Origin: WRAU01 sp964277385
GTDB lineage: Bacteria; Pseudomonadota; Alphaproteobacteria; WRAU01; Hepatincolaceae
DNA: 64,000 bases
Reading direction: 5' to 3'
NCBI GenBank assembly: GCA_964277385.1
Contig: OZ195520.1
Location: 558,001-622,000 of the forward strand
Position numbers and translations under genes: made by a program. Positions within the stretch are counted from its first letter, which is position 1; each line of letters starts with the position of its first letter. A model generated the notes under the pieces. It worked only from the letters and a program-made list of their open reading frames with translations, had not been told where the DNA came from and did no database searches. This document shows, piece by piece, positions 29,330 to 37,888 of this stretch.

Positions 29330-29355
29330 ATTATACTAAATAAGATACTATCTTA
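29330..29355 (-). promoter_or_regulatory. Candidate promoter -10 and palindromic operator of the Ntn hydrolase gene
   Basis: On the minus strand a TATAAT (29335-29330) lies about 40 bases before the start codon. Immediately upstream is the perfect palindrome TAAGATACTATCTTA (29341-29355), placed where a bound repressor would block RNA polymerase. The regulator is unknown. Confidence 0.35.
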
Positions 29356-29413
29356 ATAGTAAAATTTAAAATAAATCAAATTACTTATCTATATTCGTAT
29401 TTACCTAATAATC

Positions 29414-29475
29414 CGTGAAACATTTTTATTGAACTGTATCGTGAAACATTGGAATCAGTGCAGACGTGAAACAAT
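29414..29475. repeat. Three iterated CGTGAAACA repeats, possible insertion-sequence terminus
   Basis: CGTGAAACATT at 29414-29424 and 29440-29450, and CGTGAAACAAT at 29465-29475, with periods of 26 and 25 bases. The block is less AT-rich than its surroundings. Multiple short repeats near an end are known in IS21-type elements, and the opposite strand would read TGTTTCACG three times. No transposase gene is nearby, so this would be a relic. A regulator-binding array upstream of the chromate genes is the alternative. Confidence 0.5.
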
Positions 29476-29555
29476 AATGAGCTTGATTAATTTTTACTTT
29501 AGTGCTTATAATATTTTTATATGTTTTTTAATTATAGAAATAAATAGTATAGAAG

Positions 29556-30095
29556 ATGATTGGTATAATTTTTAGAATATCCCTATCTAGTATTAAAATT
29601 GCATTATTTAGTTTTGGAGGTGGTGCAGCTGTAATTTCTTTGATTCATAAAGAATATATTGAGAATAATAAATTTATGCCAGAAGAAGATTTTGGAAAAC
29701 TTGTTATTTTAGCAAACGCAATGCCAGGGCCTACAGTTTTGCAATTAACTACATATATATCATTTTATGCTGGTTCTTATATTGGAGCAGTACTTAATTA
29801 TCTAATCATTTTATTTTTGACTCCTTCTTTAGTTATATTATCACTTAGTTTTCTAAAACCCTACATACCAGAAGAAGATTTACATCATATAACCTTATCT
29901 GTTATTCCAGCTGTTGTTGGAATGCTTTTTGCTTTTATATTAAGAATGTTTAAGAAAGATAAAAGCATAAATTACAATTGGTTTATCTATTATTTAATAC
30001 TAATATCTGTATTCGTTTTGTTATTATTAAATGTTAGTATTATATTGATATTTGTTGTTTTAATAATATTCTTATTAATTTTTAAACTCAGGTAA
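29556..30095 (+). CDS. Chromate transporter-family protein, first half
   Basis: Inner-membrane CHR-family protein, short-chain type: two half-length genes together equal one ChrA. 179 residues, about five or six helices, with the family motif FSFGGGAAVI near residue 19 and MPGPTVLQL near residue 57. The true substrate in such organisms is uncertain; chromate is the family name only. The second half follows 18 bases downstream. No strong ribosome site before the ATG at 29556. Confidence 0.88.
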   Translation: MIGIIFRISLSSIKIALFSFGGGAAVISLIHKEYIENNKFMPEEDFGKLVILANAMPGPTVLQLTTYISFYAGSYIGAVLNYLIILFLTPSLVILSLSFLKPYIPEEDLHHITLSVIPAVVGMLFAFILRMFKKDKSINYNWFIYYLILISVFVLLLLNVSIILIFVVLIIFLLIFKLR

Positions 30096-30113
30096 TGTGG
30101 AGAGATATGTATA

Positions 30114-30656
30114 ATGTCAGATTTTTTAACTCTTTTATTTGCTAATTTACTTGTTGGAATTTTTTCTTTTGGCGGAGGGAAAGCTTATATTCCGGTTTTT
30201 CAAAATATATATGTTGAGCATTTTAATATAATTACTAATTTAAAATTAACGGAGGTTGTAAGTTATATTCTAGTTTTTCCAGGACCCATAGCTCCTATGA
30301 TTGCTGGAGTTATTGGATTTGAATTATTCCATGTTAAGGGATTTATTTTAGGACTTTTAGCTTTAAGTATTGTTCCTTTATTACTATTTTTGTTTGTTTG
30401 GAGTATTTATAAAAATTATTCTGAAAATGAAAAAATTATTATTATTGCTAATTATCTTAGTCCTGCTATTATTGGATTGTTATTATCAGTATGTTTGACT
30501 TTATTTATGGGAGTACGTCCTAAAAATCAAGGATATTTTTATGATATATATTTCTTAACCGTATTTGCCTTATCAACCTTAATTTTATCAAAAACTAAAA
30601 TTCATCCAATCATACTAATTGTAGTTAGTGGAATTTCTGGTTATTTCTTAATGTAA
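30114..30656 (+). CDS. Chromate transporter-family protein, second half
   Basis: Partner half of the short-chain CHR pair; 180 residues, about five or six helices. It has the family motif FSFGGGKAYIPVF near residue 17 and FPGPIAPM near residue 56, paralleling the first protein. GGAGAG precedes the ATG. The two probably form a heterodimer. A long hairpin lies about 80 bases downstream. Confidence 0.88.
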   Translation: MSDFLTLLFANLLVGIFSFGGGKAYIPVFQNIYVEHFNIITNLKLTEVVSYILVFPGPIAPMIAGVIGFELFHVKGFILGLLALSIVPLLLFLFVWSIYKNYSENEKIIIIANYLSPAIIGLLLSVCLTLFMGVRPKNQGYFYDIYFLTVFALSTLILSKTKIHPIILIVVSGISGYFLM

Positions 30657-30735
30657 AAATTATACAGTATATTTCAGATTAGAGTTTTTTTATTTTATAA
30701 ATATAGCTTGTTTTTATATTATATTTTTTTACTTT

Positions 30736-30775
30736 AAAAGTATGAGAATTTAATTAAATAAATTCTCATACTTTT
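30736..30775 (+). terminator. Long perfect hairpin after the chromate pair
   Basis: A 17-bp perfect stem, AAAAGTATGAGAATTTA (30736-30752) paired with 30759-30775, around a 6-base loop. Its 3' arm ends CTTTT, but there is no long T run after it. Likely a terminator separating the chromate genes from hfq. Confidence 0.55.
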
Positions 30776-30853
30776 AATTATCAATTAATAAACCCTTTTG
30801 ATGGTAGGTATTAAGCTGTTAATAAAAAATATTAACAAATAATTAATATTTAA

Positions 30854-30881
30854 TTGTTTTTTTTATTTAATATGATATAGT
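30854..30881 (+). promoter_or_regulatory. Predicted promoter of hfq-hflX
   Basis: TTGTTT (30854-30859), 16-base spacer, TATAGT (30876-30881), about 38 bases before the hfq ATG. Confidence 0.4.
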
Positions 30882-30919
30882 TTCATGGATATTGTTGTTT
30901 AATTAAAAATAGGTAAAAA

Positions 30920-31186
30920 ATGAAACAAGCTTGCCAAGATGCTTTTTTAAATTCAATCAGAAAAAATAAAGTCCCTGTAACCGTTTTTTTATCTAGTGGT
31001 ATAAAATTACAAGGTTTAATCACAGGATTTGATAATTTTTCTATTCTTTTAAGAAGAGACTCACATTTACAATTGGTATACAAGCATTGTATATCTACTA
31101 TTATGCCGAATTCTCATTTTGTATTTACTTATGAAAATGAAGAAATTGATGTTGATGGTAATAAACCATTACCTACTAATTCATAA
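30920..31186 (+). CDS. hfq: RNA chaperone Hfq
   Basis: Hexameric Sm-like protein that pairs small RNAs with mRNAs. 88 residues. Sm1 region with VPVTVFLSSGIKLQG (about 18-32) and ITGFDNFSILLRR; Sm2 with QLVYKHCISTIMP (about 51-63), which holds the proximal RNA site. Short acidic C-terminal tail. hflX starts 23 bases later, the classical hfq-hflX pair. Confidence 0.96.
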   Translation: MKQACQDAFLNSIRKNKVPVTVFLSSGIKLQGLITGFDNFSILLRRDSHLQLVYKHCISTIMPNSHFVFTYENEEIDVDGNKPLPTNS

Positions 31187-31209
31187 ATCATAAAATATAA
31201 AAATATATT

Positions 31210-32484
31210 ATGAATAATTCTTTTGTAATCCAAATTCGTATCAAGAATACACCTAATAGTGTAAATTACGAATATAAGATGCAAGAAACTATTAATCTGG
31301 CAGTAACCTTAGGTTTAGCTGTTATTGGTTCTGGTGTATATAGCATATCAGCGATTAATCCAGCAACTTTAATAAATAGAGGTGTCTTAGATGATTTAGC
31401 AATACTGTTAAAAGATCAAGAAATAGATGCATTAATTATTAATTATCCCTTAACAGCAATTCAGCAAAGAAATTTAGAGAAACATCTAAAGGTTAAAGTA
31501 TTAGATAGAAGTGCTTTAATTATAAGTATTTTTGCTCTAAGAGCTAGAAGTAGTGAAGGAAAACTACAATCAGAACTTGCTTTTTTGTATTATCAAAAAT
31601 CTCGTTTGGTTAAGGCTTGGTCGCATCTTGAAAGACAAAGAGGCGGAAGTGGTGTTGTTGGTGGTCCTGGTGAAACTCAAAAAGAACTAGATCGTAGAAT
31701 GCTTAGTGATAAAATTGATCGCCTTAAGAAAAAACTAGAAAAAGTAAAATTAACTAGAACTATACAGTCTCATTCAAGAAAAAAATTTGATATAAAAACT
31801 ATTGCTCTTGTTGGTTATACTAATTCTGGTAAGTCTACTTTGTTTAATCAACTGACAAATTCAGAAGTATTTTCAGAAGATTTACTCTTTGCAACATTAG
31901 ATCCTACTGCTAGAATTTTGATGTTACCAAATAAACAAAAAGTTATTATATCTGATACTGTCGGATTTATTTCAGATCTACCCCATCAATTGATTGAGGC
32001 TTTTCATTCTACATTAGATGGTATTTGTGAGGCAGATTTAATACTTCATGTTATAGATTCTAATCAATCTAATTATGAAGATCAAATTTTATCAGTAAAA
32101 AGTGTTTTGTTTGAATTAGGTATAACTGATGAGATTTATAATAATAAAGTAATAGAGATATATAACAAATCAGATTTATTAAATATAGAACAAAAAATTA
32201 TTTTTGAGCGAGTAACTTTAAATAATAACCAATCTATATTAATATCAGCACAAGAAGGTACAAAATTAGATTTATTAAGAGAAAAAATATCTAATTTTAT
32301 TAATAAAGATTTTATTGAAGTAACAATTAATGTATCTTTTTTAGATAACGATTTTTTAGTTTATCTGTATAAAAATACTATACTTTTAGAAAAAATAGAG
32401 TTTGAAACATATACAAAATTAACTGTCCTTTGCAAAGAAAAAGATTATAATTATATTCAACAAAATAAAAATTATATTATATAA
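31210..32484 (+). CDS. hflX: GTPase HflX
   Basis: Ribosome-associated GTPase that splits stalled ribosomes. 424 residues: an N-terminal HflX domain (about 1-190) ending in the glycine-rich GGSGVVGGPGETQKELDRR, then a GTPase domain with G1 GYTNSGKST (about 203-211), G3 DTVGFISDLP (about 249) and G4 NKSD (about 318). Normal length. Convergent with the peptide transporter gene. Confidence 0.95.
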   Translation: MNNSFVIQIRIKNTPNSVNYEYKMQETINLAVTLGLAVIGSGVYSISAINPATLINRGVLDDLAILLKDQEIDALIINYPLTAIQQRNLEKHLKVKVLDRSALIISIFALRARSSEGKLQSELAFLYYQKSRLVKAWSHLERQRGGSGVVGGPGETQKELDRRMLSDKIDRLKKKLEKVKLTRTIQSHSRKKFDIKTIALVGYTNSGKSTLFNQLTNSEVFSEDLLFATLDPTARILMLPNKQKVIISDTVGFISDLPHQLIEAFHSTLDGICEADLILHVIDSNQSNYEDQILSVKSVLFELGITDEIYNNKVIEIYNKSDLLNIEQKIIFERVTLNNNQSILISAQEGTKLDLLREKISNFINKDFIEVTINVSFLDNDFLVYLYKNTILLEKIEFETYTKLTVLCKEKDYNYIQQNKNYII

Positions 32485-32519
32485 AACTATACAAAAATCA
32501 ATTTATAAATTTTTATACG

Positions 32520-32548
32520 AGAGCCTCATTTTTTATAAATAAGGCTCT
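32520..32548. terminator. Hairpin between convergent hflX and the POT transporter gene
   Basis: Stem AGAGCCT (32520-32526) / AGGCTCT (32542-32548) with an AT-rich loop containing a T run. Probably a bidirectional stop for the two converging genes. Confidence 0.5.
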
Positions 32549-32570
32549 AGATAAATTAAAGTGTATTTTC

Positions 32571-33890
32571 TTAGAAGTTTCTAACCTTGTATCCTTTAGT
32601 TAATAAATAATAAGGTAAACATACCAATATAGATAAAATCCCAAAGAAATAGAAGAACATTGGACCATCAAATACATTTAATGAAGAAATTAAAGATGTT
32701 AATAAGTTTCCAAAGAAAACAGTTAATAACCAGAGTGATGTAAGTATAGATTTCATAGATTTAGGTGCTTGTGTATAAGCAAATTCTAAACCAGTAATAG
32801 AAACAAAAACTTCGGATAATGTTAGTATTAAATAAGGAATTATTTGCCACATAACATTTAATTCTATTCCTCTTAGTAAAAATTCCTCAATTATTCCTAC
32901 AGAAATAAATGATAATCCTGCAATAAACATTCCAATACCTATTCTTTTAATAGGACCTAATTTGAATGTAGGATATACAAAAAATACACAAATAGGAATT
33001 AAAAACATAACCATAATGGGATTCATAGCTTGTAACATTTCTGGCTGCATTTTTAATCCTAAGAAATTGAGATTCATTTCTTTTGCTTGGATAACCCAAG
33101 AGGATCCTTGTTGGTCAAACATGGCCCAAAACACTATTACAATTAAATATACTTTTAAAATATTTAATACAGAAATAACACCTTCTACATTTTCATGACT
33201 AAATTTTTCATACGCTTTTTCAAAGAAAGTTTTTCCTTGTTTTCTAGTAGAGATGGCATATTTTAATATTGCAAAGAATTCGCTTTTTTCTTCATCGTTT
33301 GGTTTAACTATTGTGTAATATTTTCTACCCATAATTAAAAGTAATGTAGCTATTAACATTAATACACCAGGAATAGCAAAAGCAAGACCGTACCCATATA
33401 CATTTTTAACAATTGGTATTAATAAACTTGAGAAAAAGGAACCAAAGTTAATAGAAAAATAGAAAAAGCTGAATGCTTTAGTTTTTAAATCTACTTCATC
33501 TGTTTTAAACTGATCACCTAAAAATGAAGAAACACAAGGTTTAATACCACCAGAACCAAGAGCAATAAATCCTAGCCCTAATATTAACCCCATGTAATTA
33601 TCAAATAATGATAAAAATAAATGACCAAAACAATAAAATACAGAGAAAATCATTATTGTATTGTATCTTCCCAGATACCTATCAGCAATAAATGCTCCTA
33701 ATATAGGGAAAAAATAGGTTACCGACATAAATAAATGATAATAGGTTTTAGCTTGATATTCTGGTATTATTAAATAGTTTATCATATATAGAGTTAGAAT
33801 AGCTCTCATACCGTAATAAGAAAAACGCTCTGCTGCTTCATTCCCTAGAACAAACAAAGAAGACTTCGGGAGACCTCCAAATATTTTCAT
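32571..33890 (-). CDS. POT (PTR2)-family proton-dependent oligopeptide transporter
   Basis: Inner-membrane proton symporter for di- and tripeptides. 439 residues with about 12 hydrophobic helices. Family motifs: EAAERFSYYGMRAIL in helix 1 (about 18-32), giving the ExxERFxYY proton/peptide site, then GAFIADRYLGRYNTI (about 60). GGAGGG lies before the ATG. Somewhat shorter than many family members, but with both ends intact. Its substrates would feed aminopeptidases such as pepN. Confidence 0.93.
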   Translation of the reverse strand: MKIFGGLPKSSLFVLGNEAAERFSYYGMRAILTLYMINYLIIPEYQAKTYYHLFMSVTYFFPILGAFIADRYLGRYNTIMIFSVFYCFGHLFLSLFDNYMGLILGLGFIALGSGGIKPCVSSFLGDQFKTDEVDLKTKAFSFFYFSINFGSFFSSLLIPIVKNVYGYGLAFAIPGVLMLIATLLLIMGRKYYTIVKPNDEEKSEFFAILKYAISTRKQGKTFFEKAYEKFSHENVEGVISVLNILKVYLIVIVFWAMFDQQGSSWVIQAKEMNLNFLGLKMQPEMLQAMNPIMVMFLIPICVFFVYPTFKLGPIKRIGIGMFIAGLSFISVGIIEEFLLRGIELNVMWQIIPYLILTLSEVFVSITGLEFAYTQAPKSMKSILTSLWLLTVFFGNLLTSLISSLNVFDGPMFFYFFGILSILVCLPYYLLTKGYKVRNF

Positions 33891-34207
33891 TACAAAATCC
33901 CTCCTGTATAAAGATTTAAATTAAACTACTTTTTTTAAGTATCAAATAACATAAACAACTATTGTAGCATGTTGTAAGACATAAATCTATTTTTTATAAA
34001 ATATTTATTTAGATCTGATCAAAAGATATTTAAATATTAACTTCTAAAGTGTTATTTTATCAGTAATAGATTTATCTTAATGTTTTATAAAATAAATATA
34101 GAGTTAAGTAAATTTATTATATTAATTATATGTAATTATGTAGATGTGATTCCTTAAATTGTCTTATATTTTTAATGAAAAGAATTAAACTAGATCATTA
34201 ACCTATT
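33891..34207. other. Spacer between the POT transporter and trkA
   Basis: Extremely AT-rich. I see no gene, RNA or convincing hairpin. It includes the upstream region of the transporter gene; no confident promoter was picked. Confidence 0.3.
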
Positions 34208-35605
34208 TTAAGAATCTATATTTTGTAAAAAGTTTTCTTCTAAAAAAGGAATATGTTTTCTTAGAGCTATAATAATTATATGATACTGAGACTTGATTAC
34301 AGTATTTTCATTAAAAATAATAACTTTACCCTTCTCATCTATAAGCATTGCAATAGTAAGCTTTCTAGATTCTTCTATATCGGATATCTTTTTTCCAACT
34401 ATTTTAGAAACTTCATTTACTGCTATTTCCATAGCTTCAATTTTATTGTTAATAGAATAAGCATTCATTATAACCCCTCTTCTTATATGAAATAAAATAG
34501 GAGACATAATATAATAGTTTGTAGTGATAATATTGTTTATTTTAGAAGAAGATAAAAAATTTTTATAAGAATCATTATTTATGTAACAAAATAAATTACC
34601 AACTGATTGATATTTCAAAAACATTGTTTTTAATAAACTATCATTATCATTTTTATTAATGATAATAATAATATCATCTTCAGATTTTATATAATTATTA
34701 CGATACTCATTTTTAGTAATATCATCTTCTATTATCTGTATACCATGTCTTTCTAAATCCATAGCCATTAGCATATTTTTTGATTCGTTTTTACTATTTG
34801 TAACAATTTTCACTCTATTATAAAACCTAGAAAGGCTTATAGATAAAGATTTTATAAAAGGATGGTCCCCTGATATTATAATATTTGGTGATTGGCTTTC
34901 TAAAAATTTATTTTCTGATTGTTCTAGGTTAAAAAATAATGAATATACATATTTAATATGTTTTTCTTGAACAACAAGAAATATTTCATCATTTTCCGTT
35001 ATAATATCATTTTCTGATGGGATTATATAGTTATTATTTCTTTGTAATCCTACTATTTTGAATGGAATATTTTCTTCTAAAGCTTCATAAATACTTGATA
35101 TAGTTTTATTGATAGCTGTACTATTTTCATTGCAATTAATAGAAAACATTTTAATTTCATCATTAAAGAAGGTTAAAATATTTGCTATTTTAAGGTAGCT
35201 ATGTTTTATTTGTTCAAATATAGATTTAGTAATATCATGATCAAGAGAAATAACATCACTAATATAACTAAATATTTTTTTCCATTCATTACTTTGATAT
35301 TTTGAATCTTTTAATCCGCAAATATTATAATTTACACCAAAATTATCAGATAGTTGACAAGCAAGAATATTAACCTCATCAGAGTTTGTAGTAGCAATGA
35401 ATATATCAGTACTTCTTATACCTGCTGATTCTAAAGTTTCAGAATCTAAAACATCACCAATAATACCAGCAACAGCTTCATTATCACTCATTGATATAAC
35501 TTTATTAACATCCATATCAATAATAGTTACATCAAAATCTTCTTCTATAAGATATCTTGCAATATAGCTCCCCATATCTCCAACTCCAGCTATTATTACT
35601 CTCAT
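34208..35605 (-). CDS. trkA: Trk potassium-uptake regulatory subunit TrkA
   Basis: Cytosolic NAD(H)-binding gating subunit of TrkH/TrkG potassium channels. 465 residues with the duplicated RCK layout. The first Rossmann domain starts IIAGVGDMGSYIARYL (residues 4-19) with IIDMD at the end of strand 2 (about 29-33). A ligand domain follows (about 140-215), then a second, more diverged Rossmann half (about 240-360) lacking a clean glycine motif, and a final RCK_C. GAGGAA precedes the ATG, overlapping the dusB end. In many alphaproteobacteria ntrB, ntrC, ntrY and ntrX lie between dusB and trkA; all are absent here. Confidence 0.92.
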   Translation of the reverse strand: MRVIIAGVGDMGSYIARYLIEEDFDVTIIDMDVNKVISMSDNEAVAGIIGDVLDSETLESAGIRSTDIFIATTNSDEVNILACQLSDNFGVNYNICGLKDSKYQSNEWKKIFSYISDVISLDHDITKSIFEQIKHSYLKIANILTFFNDEIKMFSINCNENSTAINKTISSIYEALEENIPFKIVGLQRNNNYIIPSENDIITENDEIFLVVQEKHIKYVYSLFFNLEQSENKFLESQSPNIIISGDHPFIKSLSISLSRFYNRVKIVTNSKNESKNMLMAMDLERHGIQIIEDDITKNEYRNNYIKSEDDIIIIINKNDNDSLLKTMFLKYQSVGNLFCYINNDSYKNFLSSSKINNIITTNYYIMSPILFHIRRGVIMNAYSINNKIEAMEIAVNEVSKIVGKKISDIEESRKLTIAMLIDEKGKVIIFNENTVIKSQYHIIIIALRKHIPFLEENFLQNIDS

Positions 35606-35607
35606 TT

Positions 35608-36636
35608 TTAGGATTCCTCGTTTTCTACTTTTATTTCATTTTCAAAGCACTCAATTATTAAATCTTTAACCTGGGATATATTTTCAGAAACATTGATAGA
35701 AGCTCTAAGATTAGCAGAATTCCTTAATCCTTTAGTGTAATTACTAAGATGTTTTCTTGCAATTTTTATTCCATGATATTTACCATGATAATCTAGTATT
35801 AAGTCATAGTGTTGTAGAGTTGTTTTTAATTTTTGTTTTAATGATAAATCTGGTAATATTTCCCCTGTTTTTAAAAAGTGAGAAATATGTTGAATAATCC
35901 AAGGACGACCATAAGTTCCTCTTCCTATCATAACACCATCACAAGAAGAATCTAATAAAGCATTGCTAGCTTCTTTTTCTGATGTAATATCTCCATTAAC
36001 AATTACAGGAATAGAAACAACCCTTTTTACATCACCAACCGCTTTCCAGTCTGATTTTCCGCTGTAAAATTGCGAACGAGTTCTACCATGTACGGTTAGT
36101 AAAGATACACCACTTTCTTGTGCTATTTTTGCAATTTTTGGTGAGTTAATATTTTCAAAATCCCAACCTAAACGCATCTTCATAGTTACAGGAATATCTA
36201 CAGCTTTTACTATAGACTCTATAACGCGTCCTGCTATTATTTCTTCTTTCATTAATGCAGCCCCTGCTATACCATTAACAACTTTTTTTGCAGGACATCC
36301 CATATTGATATCTATAATTGTAGCTCCCATATCTTGTGCCATTTTAGCGGCTAATACCATTATATCTATATCTGATCCAGACAGTTGGATTCCTATATTA
36401 TTAGCTGTATCTCTTTGTAGATTACTCATTCTAAAGGTTTTTTGAGAATTTCTTGTCATAGCTATAGATGAAATCATTTCAGAATACATCATATTAGATC
36501 CAAATGAATTAACCATATATCTATAAGGGAAATCTGTTATTCCAGCAAGTGGGCATAAAAAAACAGGTGTATCAATAATAACATTACCGATATTAATAGG
36601 TTTTATTGGATGATTATTATAATTTGTATTACTCAT
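35608..36636 (-). CDS. dusB: tRNA-dihydrouridine synthase DusB (NifR3)
   Basis: FMN enzyme reducing uridines in tRNA. 342 residues. Motifs: PLAGITDFPYR near residue 25, catalytic Cys in NMGCPAKKV (about 105), KMRLGWD, LLTVHGRTRSQFYSG (about 174) and MIGRGTYGRPW (about 236). Next to trkA on the same strand and divergent from ispDF, as in the alphaproteobacterial nifR3 region. Confidence 0.95.
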   Translation of the reverse strand: MSNTNYNNHPIKPINIGNVIIDTPVFLCPLAGITDFPYRYMVNSFGSNMMYSEMISSIAMTRNSQKTFRMSNLQRDTANNIGIQLSGSDIDIMVLAAKMAQDMGATIIDINMGCPAKKVVNGIAGAALMKEEIIAGRVIESIVKAVDIPVTMKMRLGWDFENINSPKIAKIAQESGVSLLTVHGRTRSQFYSGKSDWKAVGDVKRVVSIPVIVNGDITSEKEASNALLDSSCDGVMIGRGTYGRPWIIQHISHFLKTGEILPDLSLKQKLKTTLQHYDLILDYHGKYHGIKIARKHLSNYTKGLRNSANLRASINVSENISQVKDLIIECFENEIKVENEES

Positions 36637-36697
36637 ATCTATTTTGTATAATTAATTTTATTAATGGAAGCTATATATTATAACATAAAAAAATAAT

Positions 36698-37888
36698 ATG
36701 AAAAAAGAATCTACGGTCATAATTTTATTAGGAGCTGGTCAAGGAACTAGATTTTCCTCATCAAAACCTAAACAATATAGCAAAATTAATGGGATAAGCA
36801 TATTTGAAGAATCACTAATTTCTTGCTTAAAAAATAGTGATATAGATTATGTATTGCCTGTTATATCAGGAAATCATATTGAAATATACAATTCCATAAC
36901 AAAAAATATAAATAATCTTAAATTATTACCTTTTGTTTTAGGTGGTATTGAGAGATGTCATTCTGTTATTAACGCACTTAGAAATGTGATAGATATTAAT
37001 CCTCAAAAGGTTTTAATTCATGATTCGGCTAGAGCTTTTACACCCAAAAGGGTAATAACCTCAGTTGTTAAAAATATTCAAGAAGGAATAGGTATAATTC
37101 CCGCTTTAGAAATTGTGGATACTTTAAAAGCTGCAAAAAATGATATAATAGAAAATGAAGTAAATAGATCTAACCTTTTTGCAATACAAACACCACAAGG
37201 ATTTATATTTTCTGAAATACTTGAATCTTATGAAAAATTTATAAATCAAGTACTAACAGATGATAGTTCTTACTACCTAAAAAATGGATTTAAGGTGAAA
37301 ATTATAGAAGGAAGCGAATTATCAAAAAAAATAACCTATAAAAAAGATTTGGAAGTATTAAAGAAAATGTTAAACAATAAAGAAACAAGAGTAGGATTAG
37401 GGCAAGATATACATCAATTTTGTGATGATAATAATAAAAAAGATTTATATTTATGCGGAGTAAAAATTCCTCATGATAAAGGATTAAAAGCTCATTCTGA
37501 TGGTGATGTTGTGTTGCATTCTTTGGTGGATGCAATATTGGGTGCTTTATCTCTTGGTGATATTGGTGATTATTTTTCTCCTTCTGATATTCAGTGGAAA
37601 AATCAACCCTCTTCCATTTTTTTAGAATTTGCTAATAAAAAATTATTAGAATCAAATGGCAAAATAATAAATATAGATATTACAATTTTGGCAGAAGAGC
37701 CTAAAATATCAAAATATAAGGAAGATATGAAACAATTTTTATCTTCAATATTAGTCATAGATACAAATAGAATTAATATAAAAGCCACAACGATGGAAAA
37801 ATTAGGAAGTATAGGAAGATCAGAAGGAATATTTTCCTCAAGTATTGTATCTATTGAATTACCAATTAAAGGTATAAAAAATGACTAA
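36698..37888 (+). CDS. ispDF: Bifunctional IspD/IspF isoprenoid enzyme
   Basis: Fusion of two MEP-pathway steps. The N-terminal IspD domain (about 1-225) transfers CMP to methylerythritol 4-phosphate; it starts with LLGAGQGTRFSSSKPKQY and has DSARAF. The C-terminal IspF domain (about 230-396) forms the cyclodiphosphate; it starts RVGLGQDIHQF and has KGLKAHSDGDVVLHSLVDA, with the zinc Asp/His residues. The fusion is characteristic of alpha- and epsilonproteobacteria. It supplies precursors for uppS. The stop overlaps the start of lpxB by eight bases. Confidence 0.96.
   Translation: MKKESTVIILLGAGQGTRFSSSKPKQYSKINGISIFEESLISCLKNSDIDYVLPVISGNHIEIYNSITKNINNLKLLPFVLGGIERCHSVINALRNVIDINPQKVLIHDSARAFTPKRVITSVVKNIQEGIGIIPALEIVDTLKAAKNDIIENEVNRSNLFAIQTPQGFIFSEILESYEKFINQVLTDDSSYYLKNGFKVKIIEGSELSKKITYKKDLEVLKKMLNNKETRVGLGQDIHQFCDDNNKKDLYLCGVKIPHDKGLKAHSDGDVVLHSLVDAILGALSLGDIGDYFSPSDIQWKNQPSSIFLEFANKKLLESNGKIINIDITILAEEPKISKYKEDMKQFLSSILVIDTNRINIKATTMEKLGSIGRSEGIFSSSIVSIELPIKGIKND

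Noticed and set aside
29414..29475. CRISPR array
   Set aside because: Only three 11-base repeats with 14-15 base gaps, far too short for CRISPR repeats and spacers, and no cas genes.
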